Assembly (NCBI GenBank): GCA_016779685.1 | Contig: JADHND010000124.1 | Location: 1-5,225 of the forward strand | DNA length: 5,225 nucleotides | From: Shewanellaceae bacterium | Lineage (GTDB): Bacteria; Pseudomonadota; Gammaproteobacteria; Enterobacterales; Shewanellaceae | Direction: 5' to 3' | Part shown: positions 1 to 5,225 of the stretch, piece by piece | How positions within the stretch are numbered: the first letter of the stretch is position 1 | How the letters are laid out: each line of letters starts with the position of its first letter | Notes under the pieces: model-generated | Told to the model about the DNA's origin: nothing | Database searches by the model: none | The model's input: only the letters and a program-made list of their open reading frames with translations | Translations under genes and position numbers: made by a program

Positions 1-324
1 CCAGTTGAGTTTAGTCAGCGCGCTGCTGATAAAGTACAGAGTTTATTGGCGGAAGAAGAGAATCCATCCTTAAAGTTAAGGGTTTATGTAACAGGTGGCG
101 GTTGCTCAGGATTTCAGTACGGTTTTACCTTTGACGACAAGTTAAATGAAGGCGATATGACCATTGAAAAAAACGGTGCACAACTTATTGTCGATCCGAT
201 GAGTTTACAATATTTGGTTGGTGCAAAAATTGATTACAGCTCAGGCCTAGAGGGCTCTCGATTCTTTGTTGACAACCCGAATGCGACAACGACTTGTGGT
301 TGTGGTGCTTCATTCACGATTTAA
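1..324 (+). CDS. erpA: Iron-sulfur cluster insertion protein ErpA (A-type carrier), 5' truncated
   Basis: ErpA receives a nascent [2Fe-2S] or [4Fe-4S] cluster from the assembly scaffold and passes it to cytoplasmic apoproteins, such as enzymes of isoprenoid synthesis and respiration. The reading frame is open from base 1 and begins PVEFSQRAADKVQSL, which aligns with the start of E. coli ErpA (recalled PLEFTDAAANKVKSL) at about its residue 8, so roughly seven codons lie outside the window. Visible residue 35 is the first ligand cysteine in TGGGCSGFQYGF. Residues 99 and 101 are the CGC pair near the C-terminus. The 64-residue spacing matches Cys42/Cys106/Cys108 of E. coli ErpA. The segments EGDMTIEK, VDPMSLQYLVG and LEGSRF are near identical to ErpA and separate it from IscA and SufA. 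An internal TTG at 46 is not the start, because the conserved N-terminal helix lies upstream of it. The gene ends TAA and converges on anmK 44 bases away. Its promoter is outside the window. Confidence 0.96.
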   Translation, partial: PVEFSQRAADKVQSLLAEEENPSLKLRVYVTGGGCSGFQYGFTFDDKLNEGDMTIEKNGAQLIVDPMSLQYLVGAKIDYSSGLEGSRFFVDNPNATTTCGCGASFTI

Positions 325-325
325 A

Positions 326-390
326 TTCCCTATGACGCCTGATGGCTTCTTGCTTTCTCCCGCTTTTATCAAGAAGTAGGGAAGAAAGCA
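326..390. other. Overlapping inverted repeats at the erpA/anmK convergent junction
   Basis: The short gap between the two convergent stop codons, plus the last codons of anmK, can fold in two competing ways. One pairs 351-361 with 379-390 (eleven pairs with one bulged base, 17-base loop). The other pairs 346-352 with 370-376 (seven perfect pairs). The two stems share bases 351-352. A third short option pairs TTCCC at 326-330 with GGGAA at 379-383. Neither strand has a good T-run directly after any stem, so this is not a textbook intrinsic terminator. It may still slow or end transcription from one or both sides, or protect the 3' ends from exonucleases. Confidence 0.3.
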
Positions 391-1478
391 CCTAAGATAG
401 CTTGGCGTTGAGCGCCTGTAACCTGAGGTTCATTCGAGGTTTTCTGATCCTTAAAGCAAGCGGCTAGCCACGCAAAAGCAACCGCCTCGACTTGAAGAGA
501 AGCGATGCCGAGCTGATCGGTTTTGTCGACGGGATGTTGTGGTAAATGCTGCTGTAAGCATTGCAATAGATACGTATTCAAAGCGCCGCCACCACAGACA
601 AAAACCTCTCCTTTGGGCGCAATTTTTTTTATTTCATTGGCGATAGTATGGCAAGTGAGCTCCAATAATGTTGCTTGAATATCTGCTGGATCTACTTTTG
701 GAAAGGATGCCAAATGAGTTTCAAGCCAAGCAGTATTGAACAGTTCTCGTCCTGTGCTTTTCGGGGATGGCAAAGCGAAGTAAGGCGTGGTTAAAAAATG
801 GTGCAGCAGTGACGAATGAGCGGTTCCCTGCCGCGCAAACTGACCATCTTGATCATAGGGTTTTGCCAATTGCTTTCTAGCCCAAAGATCCATGAGTGTA
901 TTACCAGGGCCACTATCAAAACCCAGTATTTCACCTTGGCTAGGTAAATAGGTGATGTTTGCGATGCCACCGATATTGACTATGAAGCGAGATGTTTTTT
1001 GAGTAAAAAACATCTTGCGATGAAATGCCGGCACCAAAGGCGCCCCTTGCCCGCCTAAAGCAATGTCTTTGCTTCTAAAGTCTGCGATGACATCAATGTT
1101 GGTTAAGCAGGCAATCGTATGTGGATCGCCTATTTGCATACTGAAAGGAAAGCTTCCCTCAGGAAAATGTCGAATAGTCTGCCCATGGCTGCCAATAGCT
1201 TCAATGTCGGCTGGCTGTAATTGCGCTTGCTGCATGACTTCAATGGCCGCTTGCGCAAACAGCACGCCTAATTGGCGGTGGGTTTGGCCCAGCTGGTTGA
1301 GGTTAATGTTGTCGGTATGACACAAATGATGGATGGTTTCAGCCACATTTTGTGGCCATGGTGCTTCATGGTATGCAACCAATTTAATGGTACCTTGATC
1401 CATAGCAATGAGAGCGGCATCGATACCATCAACGCTGGTACCCGACATTAATCCTATAAAATAGCGTTTAGTTGTCAT
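369..1478 (-). CDS. anmK: Anhydro-N-acetylmuramic acid kinase AnmK
   Basis: AnmK is a cytoplasmic murein-recycling enzyme. It uses ATP and water to open the 1,6-anhydro ring of anhydro-MurNAc and phosphorylate it, giving MurNAc-6-phosphate. The 369-residue product has the same length as E. coli AnmK and is complete. Visible motifs of this ASKHA-fold kinase are the N-terminal phosphate loop GLMSGTSVDGID (9-20), GSHGQT (96-101), IADFRSKDIALGGQGAPLVP (131-150), NIGGIANIT (168-176), GFDSGPGN (186-193), STGRELFN (241-248), CGGGALN (295-301) and the C-terminal VTGAQRQAILG. Asp188 in GFDSGPGN corresponds to the general base reported as Asp182 in the family. The ATG at 1476-1478 lies inside the 3' end of the upstream endopeptidase gene (11-base overlap). 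No clear Shine-Dalgarno precedes it, so translation is probably coupled to that gene. No promoter is evident directly upstream. Nothing in the frame looks broken. Confidence 0.97.
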   Translation of the reverse strand: MTTKRYFIGLMSGTSVDGIDAALIAMDQGTIKLVAYHEAPWPQNVAETIHHLCHTDNINLNQLGQTHRQLGVLFAQAAIEVMQQAQLQPADIEAIGSHGQTIRHFPEGSFPFSMQIGDPHTIACLTNIDVIADFRSKDIALGGQGAPLVPAFHRKMFFTQKTSRFIVNIGGIANITYLPSQGEILGFDSGPGNTLMDLWARKQLAKPYDQDGQFARQGTAHSSLLHHFLTTPYFALPSPKSTGRELFNTAWLETHLASFPKVDPADIQATLLELTCHTIANEIKKIAPKGEVFVCGGGALNTYLLQCLQQHLPQHPVDKTDQLGIASLQVEAVAFAWLAACFKDQKTSNEPQVTGAQRQAILGAFFPTS

Positions 1479-2772
1479 AATGTGCGTATCGAACCACTTT
1501 GTGATGTTGAATTTTATTCAGTAAATTATTTGATAAGTTCAAAAAATCTTGTTTATCGGATGCTATGATCGATTTAGGTTGAGGTAATATAACAGTCCGA
1601 GGATTTCTATGCTGACCATTGACGATGAATTCATAGTGTAAATGAGGTCCGGTAGCACGCCCTGTTCGACCAACTGTTCCGATAATTTGTCCTTGTTTTA
1701 TCGAGGAGCCGGCGCGGACATATCGTTTGTGTAAATGAAGGTATTTGGTAATATAGTTTCCGCTGTGTTTGATAAAAATATAATTACCATTATAGGCGCT
1801 GTAACTCGATTTAATGACGCGCCCATCGCCAGCAGCTTTAATGGGCGTGCCAGTGGGTGCGGCATAGTCAACACCTCTATGGGGTTTAACCCGGCCAGTA
1901 ACTGGGTGGAGGCGGCGCAGGTTGAAGTTAGAACTAACACGGGTAAAATCAACGGGCGATCTTAAAAAAGCTTTACGCGTGCTGCGCCCTTCTTTGTTGT
2001 AGTATTCGCCATTTTGGTGGCGAATGGCTTCAAATTTCTGGTCTTGATTGATAAATTCCGCGGCGACTATATGACCATGATCAACGAAAACGCCATCGGC
2101 GTATCGATGTTCAAATAAAACACTAAACGAGTCGCCCTGTCGAATATCGAGAGCAAAGTCAATATCCCAACCAAACAAATTGGCGAGCTCCATAATTTGA
2201 GAGGGGGATAACCCCGCTTCAATACCAGCATTCCAGAAATTATCTGAGATCTCAGCAGTTGCAAAAAAAATCCTTTTTTCAATATCGCGTTCAATGATAT
2301 TTTCTTGATAGTCGCCATTAGAGAAAGTAATGACAATTTGTTTTTCACTGTCTAGGTTGTAATGTAATTTACGAAATTCTTTGGTTTTAGTGGTGTGAAT
2401 AAATAATTTATCACCCGGGCGAATATATTTTGATTTTTTACTAAATTGAGTCAATTGGGATATTTCGTAAGCTTGCTTATTGCTGATTCCAATTTGTTCT
2501 AGAATCATTGAAATGGTATCGCCTTTTTGAACAAGATATTCATATTCATATTGACTGGAGTTGATATTCGCATGCTTTAATTTGGGAGCCAAAAGCTTTC
2601 CTTTTAATTCAAGTGGATAGCTTGTGTTGAGCTCTAAATCAACAATAACACGTTGATTGGTTGTTTGATCCATAGGCCAGATGATAAATATCAAAATGAA
2701 TAGGCTGCAAAGACCAATTATGGTTTGATGTATCTTTGGTAATAATTGAAAAAAGGTGACGACATTAAACAT
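1468..2772 (-). CDS. mepM: Membrane-anchored M23 murein DD-endopeptidase, MepM/YebA-like
   Basis: Predicted zinc endopeptidase acting on peptidoglycan cross-links on the periplasmic side of the inner membrane. The 434-residue product resembles MepM (about 440 in E. coli). In order it shows one hydrophobic anchor (about 16-33), a LysM/OapA-like wall-binding segment with VQKGDTISMILEQIG and IRPGDKLFI (78-125), a middle domain typical of this family (about 130-245), and an M23/LytM peptidase domain (about 268-390). The zinc ligands are visible as HRGVD (His298, Asp302) and the second His of HLHYEF (His379). His346 in YLHLH and His377 are the expected catalytic histidines, so the enzyme should be active. 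In E. coli the MepM activity is D-Ala-mDAP cleavage, which opens the mesh for growth. The ATG at 2770-2772 follows a modest AAGAAG. The gene is divergent from tyrS and overlaps anmK by 11 bases, indicating a mepM-anmK operon. The family is certain. The exact orthology to MepM is likely but inferred. Confidence 0.92.
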   Translation of the reverse strand: MFNVVTFFQLLPKIHQTIIGLCSLFILIFIIWPMDQTTNQRVIVDLELNTSYPLELKGKLLAPKLKHANINSSQYEYEYLVQKGDTISMILEQIGISNKQAYEISQLTQFSKKSKYIRPGDKLFIHTTKTKEFRKLHYNLDSEKQIVITFSNGDYQENIIERDIEKRIFFATAEISDNFWNAGIEAGLSPSQIMELANLFGWDIDFALDIRQGDSFSVLFEHRYADGVFVDHGHIVAAEFINQDQKFEAIRHQNGEYYNKEGRSTRKAFLRSPVDFTRVSSNFNLRRLHPVTGRVKPHRGVDYAAPTGTPIKAAGDGRVIKSSYSAYNGNYIFIKHSGNYITKYLHLHKRYVRAGSSIKQGQIIGTVGRTGRATGPHLHYEFIVNGQHRNPRTVILPQPKSIIASDKQDFLNLSNNLLNKIQHHKVVRYAHYDN

Positions 2773-2791
2773 AAATTACTTCTTTTAATCC

Positions 2792-2797
2792 TATAAT
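2792..2797 (+). promoter_or_regulatory. Candidate tyrS promoter, consensus -10 box
   Basis: A perfect TATAAT lies 87 bases before the tyrS ATG in the divergent intergenic region, with expected initiation near 2804. No good -35 is found at 16-18 bases upstream (the candidate hexamers there match two bases or fewer, inside the mepM start), and there is no TGn extension. An alternative is TAAAAT at 2831-2836 with TTGCTT at 2809-2814 (16-base spacer), which would start near 2843. Which one is used cannot be decided here. No convincing mepM promoter was found on the opposite strand. Confidence 0.35.
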
Positions 2798-2811
2798 CAA
2801 CAAACTATTTG

Positions 2812-2828
2812 CTTTCGCTTAGCGAAAG
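2812..2828. promoter_or_regulatory. Perfect 8-bp-arm palindrome in the mepM/tyrS divergent region
   Basis: CTTTCGCT at 2812-2819 and AGCGAAAG at 2821-2828 are exact inverted repeats around a single central base. As DNA this is a 17-bp operator-like dyad between divergent genes. As RNA it can form a seven-pair stem with a TTA loop in the tyrS leader, or upstream on the mepM strand. It sits just after the expected start from the TATAAT at 2792-2797, and fills the spacer of the alternative TTGCTT/TAAAAT promoter. It lacks an adjoining T-run, so it is not an intrinsic terminator. The factor that would bind is unknown. Confidence 0.4.
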
Positions 2829-2866
2829 GGTAAAATTGGATCTTTTATTTTCTGTATCCTTTGTTT

Positions 2867-2872
2867 CAGGAG
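2867..2872 (+). promoter_or_regulatory. Ribosome binding site of tyrS
   Basis: CAGGAG is a strong Shine-Dalgarno match, with 11 bases to the ATG at 2884. It decides the tyrS start: the frame is open further upstream to a TTG at 2809, but that codon has no such site, it sits next to the palindrome, and the extra 25 residues are unlike the family N-terminus. Confidence 0.8.
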
Positions 2873-2883
2873 CTGAACATCAT

Positions 2884-4089
2884 ATGGCTGATCAACAACA
2901 ACTAGCGCAAATTCATCGTGGTATTGATGAAATTTTAGTTGAAAAAGAGCTGCTTGAAAAGCTGAAAGCATCTCGTTCTTTGACAATTAAATTTGGCGCT
3001 GACCCAACAGCGTGCGATCTTCATCTTGGTCATACCGTTATTTTAAACAAATTACGTCAGTTTCAGCAACTAGGGCATCATGTTGTGTTTTTAATTGGTG
3101 ATTTTACAGCTATGGTAGGAGATCCAACTGGCAAAAACAACACCCGTCCTCCTTTAACACGTGAAGAGGTGTTGAGCAATGCTAAAACTTATACAGATCA
3201 AGTTTTTAAAATTTTAGATCCCGAGCGAACCACGGTTAGATATAATTCAGAATGGTTGGAACAATTGGGTGCAGGTGGCTTGGTTTCACTTGCCTCACAG
3301 CAAACAGTCGCACGTATGTTAGAACGAGATGATTTTAAAAAGCGTTATGCTGGTGGCACAGCCATCGCCATTCATGAGTTTTTGTATCCATTATTACAAG
3401 GCTATGATTCGGTCGCTTTGAAATCCGATATTGAAATTGGTGGTTCCGACCAAAAATTTAATTTATTGATGGGCAGAGAATTACAAAAAGCCCATGGTCA
3501 AAAACCGCAAGTTGTGATGACCATGCCATTGCTTGTCGGCTTAGATGGCGTCAAGAAAATGTCAAAATCGCAACACAATTATATCGGCGTGACTGAGCAT
3601 CCTTCGGACATGTTCGGGAAGCTGATGTCGATTTCAGATGACTTAATGTGGTCTTATTTTGAACTCTTGTCTTTTAAAGCACTTACAGATATTGAAGCCT
3701 TAAAATCGGATGTGCTTGCTGGCAGCAATCCTCGCGACGTGAAGATACTATTGGCTAAAGAAATAGTGGCTCGTTTTCATGATGAAGCGGCGGCGGCGAA
3801 GGCCGAGTTAGATTTTGTGAACCGTTTTCAGAAAGGTGCCGTGCCGGATGACATGCCTCACGTTGAATTATCCAGTGAGTCCACTGGCTTGATGATTGCT
3901 CATATATTAAAGGAAGCGCAGTTGGTACAATCCACCTCTGAAGCGATGCGTATGATACGCCAAGGTGCAGTTAAAATTGATGGTGTTAAAATCGATGATC
4001 CTAAGTTAACCATCGATGTCGATACGGAAGCTGTGTATCAAGTTGGCAAGCGCAAGTTTGCTAAAGTTAAGCTGATTGCTCTCGCGTAG
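2884..4089 (+). CDS. tyrS: Tyrosyl-tRNA synthetase (TyrRS, KMSKS-type)
   Basis: TyrS activates tyrosine with ATP and loads it onto tRNA-Tyr in the cytoplasm, normally as a homodimer. Starting at the ATG after a good Shine-Dalgarno gives 401 residues, close to the usual 395-425. The class I catalytic domain shows FGADPT (37-42), the HIGH-motif variant HLGH (47-50), GDFTAMVGDPTGK (72-84), YPLLQGYD (168-175), GGSDQ (186-190) and a canonical KMSKS (225-229). An S4 RNA-binding domain follows at about 333-395. The exact KMSKS places it with the TyrZ-like proteobacterial branch (recalled: PA0668 of P. aeruginosa, H. influenzae TyrS) rather than the E. coli TyrS branch with KFGKT. The gene is divergent from mepM and convergent with yadS, so it is probably transcribed alone. 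No T-box-like leader is visible, which fits a gammaproteobacterium. All key residues are present. Confidence 0.97.
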   Translation: MADQQQLAQIHRGIDEILVEKELLEKLKASRSLTIKFGADPTACDLHLGHTVILNKLRQFQQLGHHVVFLIGDFTAMVGDPTGKNNTRPPLTREEVLSNAKTYTDQVFKILDPERTTVRYNSEWLEQLGAGGLVSLASQQTVARMLERDDFKKRYAGGTAIAIHEFLYPLLQGYDSVALKSDIEIGGSDQKFNLLMGRELQKAHGQKPQVVMTMPLLVGLDGVKKMSKSQHNYIGVTEHPSDMFGKLMSISDDLMWSYFELLSFKALTDIEALKSDVLAGSNPRDVKILLAKEIVARFHDEAAAAKAELDFVNRFQKGAVPDDMPHVELSSESTGLMIAHILKEAQLVQSTSEAMRMIRQGAVKIDGVKIDDPKLTIDVDTEAVYQVGKRKFAKVKLIALA

Positions 4090-4100
4090 ACGCAATCAGC
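4071..4100 (-). terminator. Inverted repeat spanning the tyrS stop; likely terminator of yadS
   Basis: GCTGATTGC at 4071-4079 and GCAATCAGC at 4092-4100 are perfect 9-base arms around a 12-base loop that holds the tyrS TAG. Read on the - strand, the stem begins 12 bases after the yadS stop and is followed by TTAACTTTAG, a moderate T-rich tail, so it fits best as a yadS terminator. Read on the + strand it is followed by CGCTTGGCTT, which is poor, so its value for tyrS is doubtful. Confidence 0.5.
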
Positions 4101-4112
4101 CGCTTGGCTTGA

Positions 4113-4745
4113 TTAATGTGTTTGAATTCGAGAGGCCAAACTCGGTAGTGTCCAATGCCATTGAATGGCACCTAATCTAATCCCTAAAGTGGCGGCAACT
4201 GCGAGCAGCATACTGATATGGGTGTCGACCTGTAAAATAAATAGCATGCTATACAATACGCCACCGATCATCGCGGCAGTTGCATAAATTTCTTGCTTGA
4301 AGATGTATGGTATTTGCTGACAAAAGACATCGCGTATCATGCCGCCACCTATCCCAGATAGCATCCCCATAAAAGTAGCAATCGCTGGAGAGCAGCCCAT
4401 TTCGAGAGCTTTGTTGGTGCCCAGAACAGCGAATACGGCGAGACCGATTGCATCCGCATGCGGTAAATATTTAATCGCGATTGAATATCGCTGGCTTAAT
4501 AAGACGCAGCAGAGCAGAGTGCTCAAAATCACCCAAAAGTAGAGTGTATCTTCTAGCCAAAAAATCGGTGTTGCACCTAACATCATATCACGCAGGGTTC
4601 CGCCTCCGATGGCAGTGACCAAAGCTAGAATAAAACAACCAAAGAGATCCATTTTGTGACGAGTTGCTGTGAGTAATCCTGTCATGGCAAATACAGCTGT
4701 TCCAAATAAATCAAACGCGTATAAAAAAGAATGAAAAGATGGCAT
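4113..4745 (-). CDS. yadS: TRIC/UPF0126 family seven-helix membrane protein, YadS-like
   Basis: An inner-membrane protein of the UPF0126 family (E. coli YadS and YicG). Structural work relates the family to TRIC monovalent-cation channels, but its physiological role in bacteria is not established. From the ATG at 4743-4745 the product has 210 residues (YadS is about 207) and seven hydrophobic segments, near 7-27, 35-48, 71-84, 97-114, 119-136, 154-173 and 177-194. The family's internal duplication is clear from GGGTLRD (47-53) and GGGMIRD (133-139). GTAVFAMTG at the N-terminus and RLGAIQWHWTLP at the C-terminus resemble YadS more than YicG. The frame also opens six codons upstream at a TTG (4761-4763). 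Neither start has a good Shine-Dalgarno. The ATG is preferred because it gives the usual length and a leader of about 32 bases from the predicted promoter. The gene converges on tyrS. Confidence 0.88.
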   Translation of the reverse strand: MPSFHSFLYAFDLFGTAVFAMTGLLTATRHKMDLFGCFILALVTAIGGGTLRDMMLGATPIFWLEDTLYFWVILSTLLCCVLLSQRYSIAIKYLPHADAIGLAVFAVLGTNKALEMGCSPAIATFMGMLSGIGGGMIRDVFCQQIPYIFKQEIYATAAMIGGVLYSMLFILQVDTHISMLLAVAATLGIRLGAIQWHWTLPSLASRIQTH

Positions 4746-4777
4746 GTTGTGGCTATGAATCAAGAGAGAGAAATAAT

Positions 4778-4806
4778 GGCACTATTGTATGCGGAATCAT
4801 AGTGCC
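4778..4806 (-). terminator. Inverted repeat: mtnN terminator or yadS operator
   Basis: GGCACTAT at 4778-4785 and ATAGTGCC at 4799-4806 are perfect 8-base arms with a 13-base loop. On the - strand the stem begins 36 bases after the mtnN stop and is followed by ATTATTTCTCTCT, a pyrimidine/T-rich tail, so it can work as an intrinsic terminator for mtnN. The arm centres are 21 bp apart, two helical turns, and bracket the yadS promoter spacer, so it could also be a repressor site. As it lies upstream of the predicted yadS start, both uses are compatible. Confidence 0.5.
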
Positions 4807-4812
4807 TAGCAA
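4784..4812 (-). promoter_or_regulatory. Sigma70-like promoter for yadS
   Basis: On the - strand, TTGCTA (4807-4812, four of six consensus matches) and TACAAT (4784-4789, five of six) are separated by exactly 17 bases. The expected start is near 4777, about 32 bases before the preferred yadS ATG. This would let yadS be expressed apart from mtnN. The inverted repeat at 4778-4806 is interleaved with the promoter: one arm directly follows the -35 and the other overlaps the -10 by two bases. Confidence 0.5.
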
Positions 4813-4841
4813 GTGCTGTTCTTTGCTGTTTGATCAATCTG

Positions 4842-5225
4842 TTAGAAGGGACTTTTCTTTTTTTCTTCTTCCTTCTTTGCCAGTATATCTAAGATATGCA
4901 TGACCATTTCTGCCGAATGTTTGCCAGCTTTTTCAATGTAACTATCAAAATCTACAGGGGAGTCGTTGTTGGCGTTATCACTTAATGAACGAATGACCAC
5001 GAAAGGTACTTTGAGTTGATGGCATGTTTGGGCAATGGCAGCCGCTTCCATTTCACAAGCTGAAATGGTTGGAAAGTTTTTGACAATGGCCTTGGTTTGT
5101 TCAGGGGTACAGATGAAACTATCTCCAGTGCCAATCAAACCTTCTTTTGCTTTGACGGTACCCAATTTTGAAATGGCTTCCTGCGCAGCTTCGATAAGTT
5201 TTTGATCCGGTAAATAAGCAGCTGG
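4842..5225 (-). CDS. mtnN: 5'-methylthioadenosine/S-adenosylhomocysteine nucleosidase MtnN, C-terminal part only
   Basis: MtnN (Pfs) hydrolyses methylthioadenosine, S-adenosylhomocysteine and 5'-deoxyadenosine to adenine plus the thioribose or ribosyl product. This clears inhibitors of methylation and polyamine synthesis and feeds methionine salvage and AI-2 precursor formation. The window holds 127 C-terminal codons; the N-terminal half and start are beyond the right edge. The frame is open to the last base and begins PAAYLPDQKLIEAA, matching E. coli residue 115 onward without gaps. GTGDSF (32-37), SACEMEAAAIA (55-65) and RSLSDNA (79-85) are the purine/ribose-binding motifs. Visible Glu60 and Asp83 correspond to Glu174 and catalytic Asp197 of E. 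coli MtnN. A TTG at 5163-5165 is not a start, since conserved sequence continues past it. The C-terminus carries an unusual charged tail, KKEEEKKKSPF, encoded by an A-rich run. The gene reads toward yadS, with an intervening inverted repeat. Confidence 0.95.
   Translation of the reverse strand, partial: PAAYLPDQKLIEAAQEAISKLGTVKAKEGLIGTGDSFICTPEQTKAIVKNFPTISACEMEAAAIAQTCHQLKVPFVVIRSLSDNANNDSPVDFDSYIEKAGKHSAEMVMHILDILAKKEEEKKKSPF

Noticed and set aside
46..324. erpA as a complete short gene starting at the TTG at 46
   Set aside because: Conserved ErpA N-terminal sequence is in frame upstream to base 1, so the gene is cut by the window edge rather than short.
337..368. A + strand intrinsic terminator for erpA formed by GCC-TGAT-GGC followed by T-rich sequence
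   Set aside because: The stem has only three solid pairs plus a mismatch and the tail is interrupted by C and G, so it is too weak to call.
1063..1320. An 85-residue + strand frame inside anmK
   Set aside because: It is antisense to a full-length, well-conserved kinase, has no recognisable domain, and has no ribosome binding site that I can see.
1698..1965. Frames on both strands within the M23 peptidase domain
   Set aside because: They overlap the catalytic domain of mepM in other frames. Their residues look like shadow translations with no family signature.
2067..2348. A hydrophobic 93-residue - strand frame inside mepM
   Set aside because: It is a shifted frame of the mepM middle domain. 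The main frame is intact and conserved, so this is a shadow.
2809..2883. A 25-residue N-terminal extension of TyrS from a TTG at 2809
   Set aside because: A strong CAGGAG site precedes the ATG at 2884, the extension is unlike the TyrRS N-terminus, and it runs through the promoter/palindrome region.
2773..2883. A - strand promoter for mepM in the divergent region
   Set aside because: Tested hexamer pairs (for example TTTACC/AAATAG or boxes around TAGGAT) match consensus poorly. A promoter must exist but I cannot place it.
4339..4542. A 67-residue + strand frame opposite yadS
   Set aside because: It is antisense to the conserved membrane protein and has no supporting signals.
4842..5165. A complete 107-residue protein starting at the TTG at 5165
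   Set aside because: The nucleosidase frame and its conserved residues continue to base 5225. It is the C-terminal part of mtnN.

Overview
This is an ordinary housekeeping segment of a moderately AT-rich gammaproteobacterial chromosome. Two observations support this. The first open frame is a clear ErpA-type A-type carrier (proteobacterial C-x63-C-G-C pattern). The order erpA / anmK / M23 endopeptidase / divergent tyrS also matches, from memory, a block found in Pseudomonas-like genomes (PA0665-PA0668 in P. aeruginosa). The genus cannot be fixed from the sequence alone. A Legionellales-like or other AT-richer gammaproteobacterium is plausible but unproven.

Layout from left to right: (1) erpA, + strand, truncated by the left edge with about seven codons missing. 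(2) anmK and a mepM-like murein endopeptidase, both on the - strand. They overlap by 11 bases and read as a two-gene operon, mepM first, converging on erpA. (3) A 111-base divergent intergenic region with a consensus -10 hexamer, a perfect 8-base-arm palindrome and a clear ribosome binding site, feeding (4) tyrS on the + strand. (5) A yadS-like seven-helix membrane protein gene of the TRIC/UPF0126 family on the - strand, converging on tyrS, with a 9-bp perfect inverted repeat around the tyrS stop. (6) A 96-base intergenic stretch with a good sigma70-like promoter for yadS interleaved with an inverted repeat that could also terminate the upstream gene. (7) The C-terminal half of mtnN on the - strand, cut by the right edge.

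Functionally the clearest link is between mepM and anmK. One cuts murein cross-links in the periplasm, and the other phosphorylates anhydro-MurNAc, a murein turnover sugar, in the cytoplasm. ErpA (Fe-S delivery), TyrS (tRNA charging) and MtnN (MTA/SAH salvage) are independent core functions.

I saw no tRNA, rRNA, insertion sequence, CRISPR array, toxin-antitoxin or defence gene, and no sign of a new multi-gene system. The points worth a second look are regulatory: two dyad symmetries placed in or next to promoters, gene-end hairpins shared by convergent genes, and a slippery A7G run near the mtnN stop. No gene-free stretch exceeds 300 bases.
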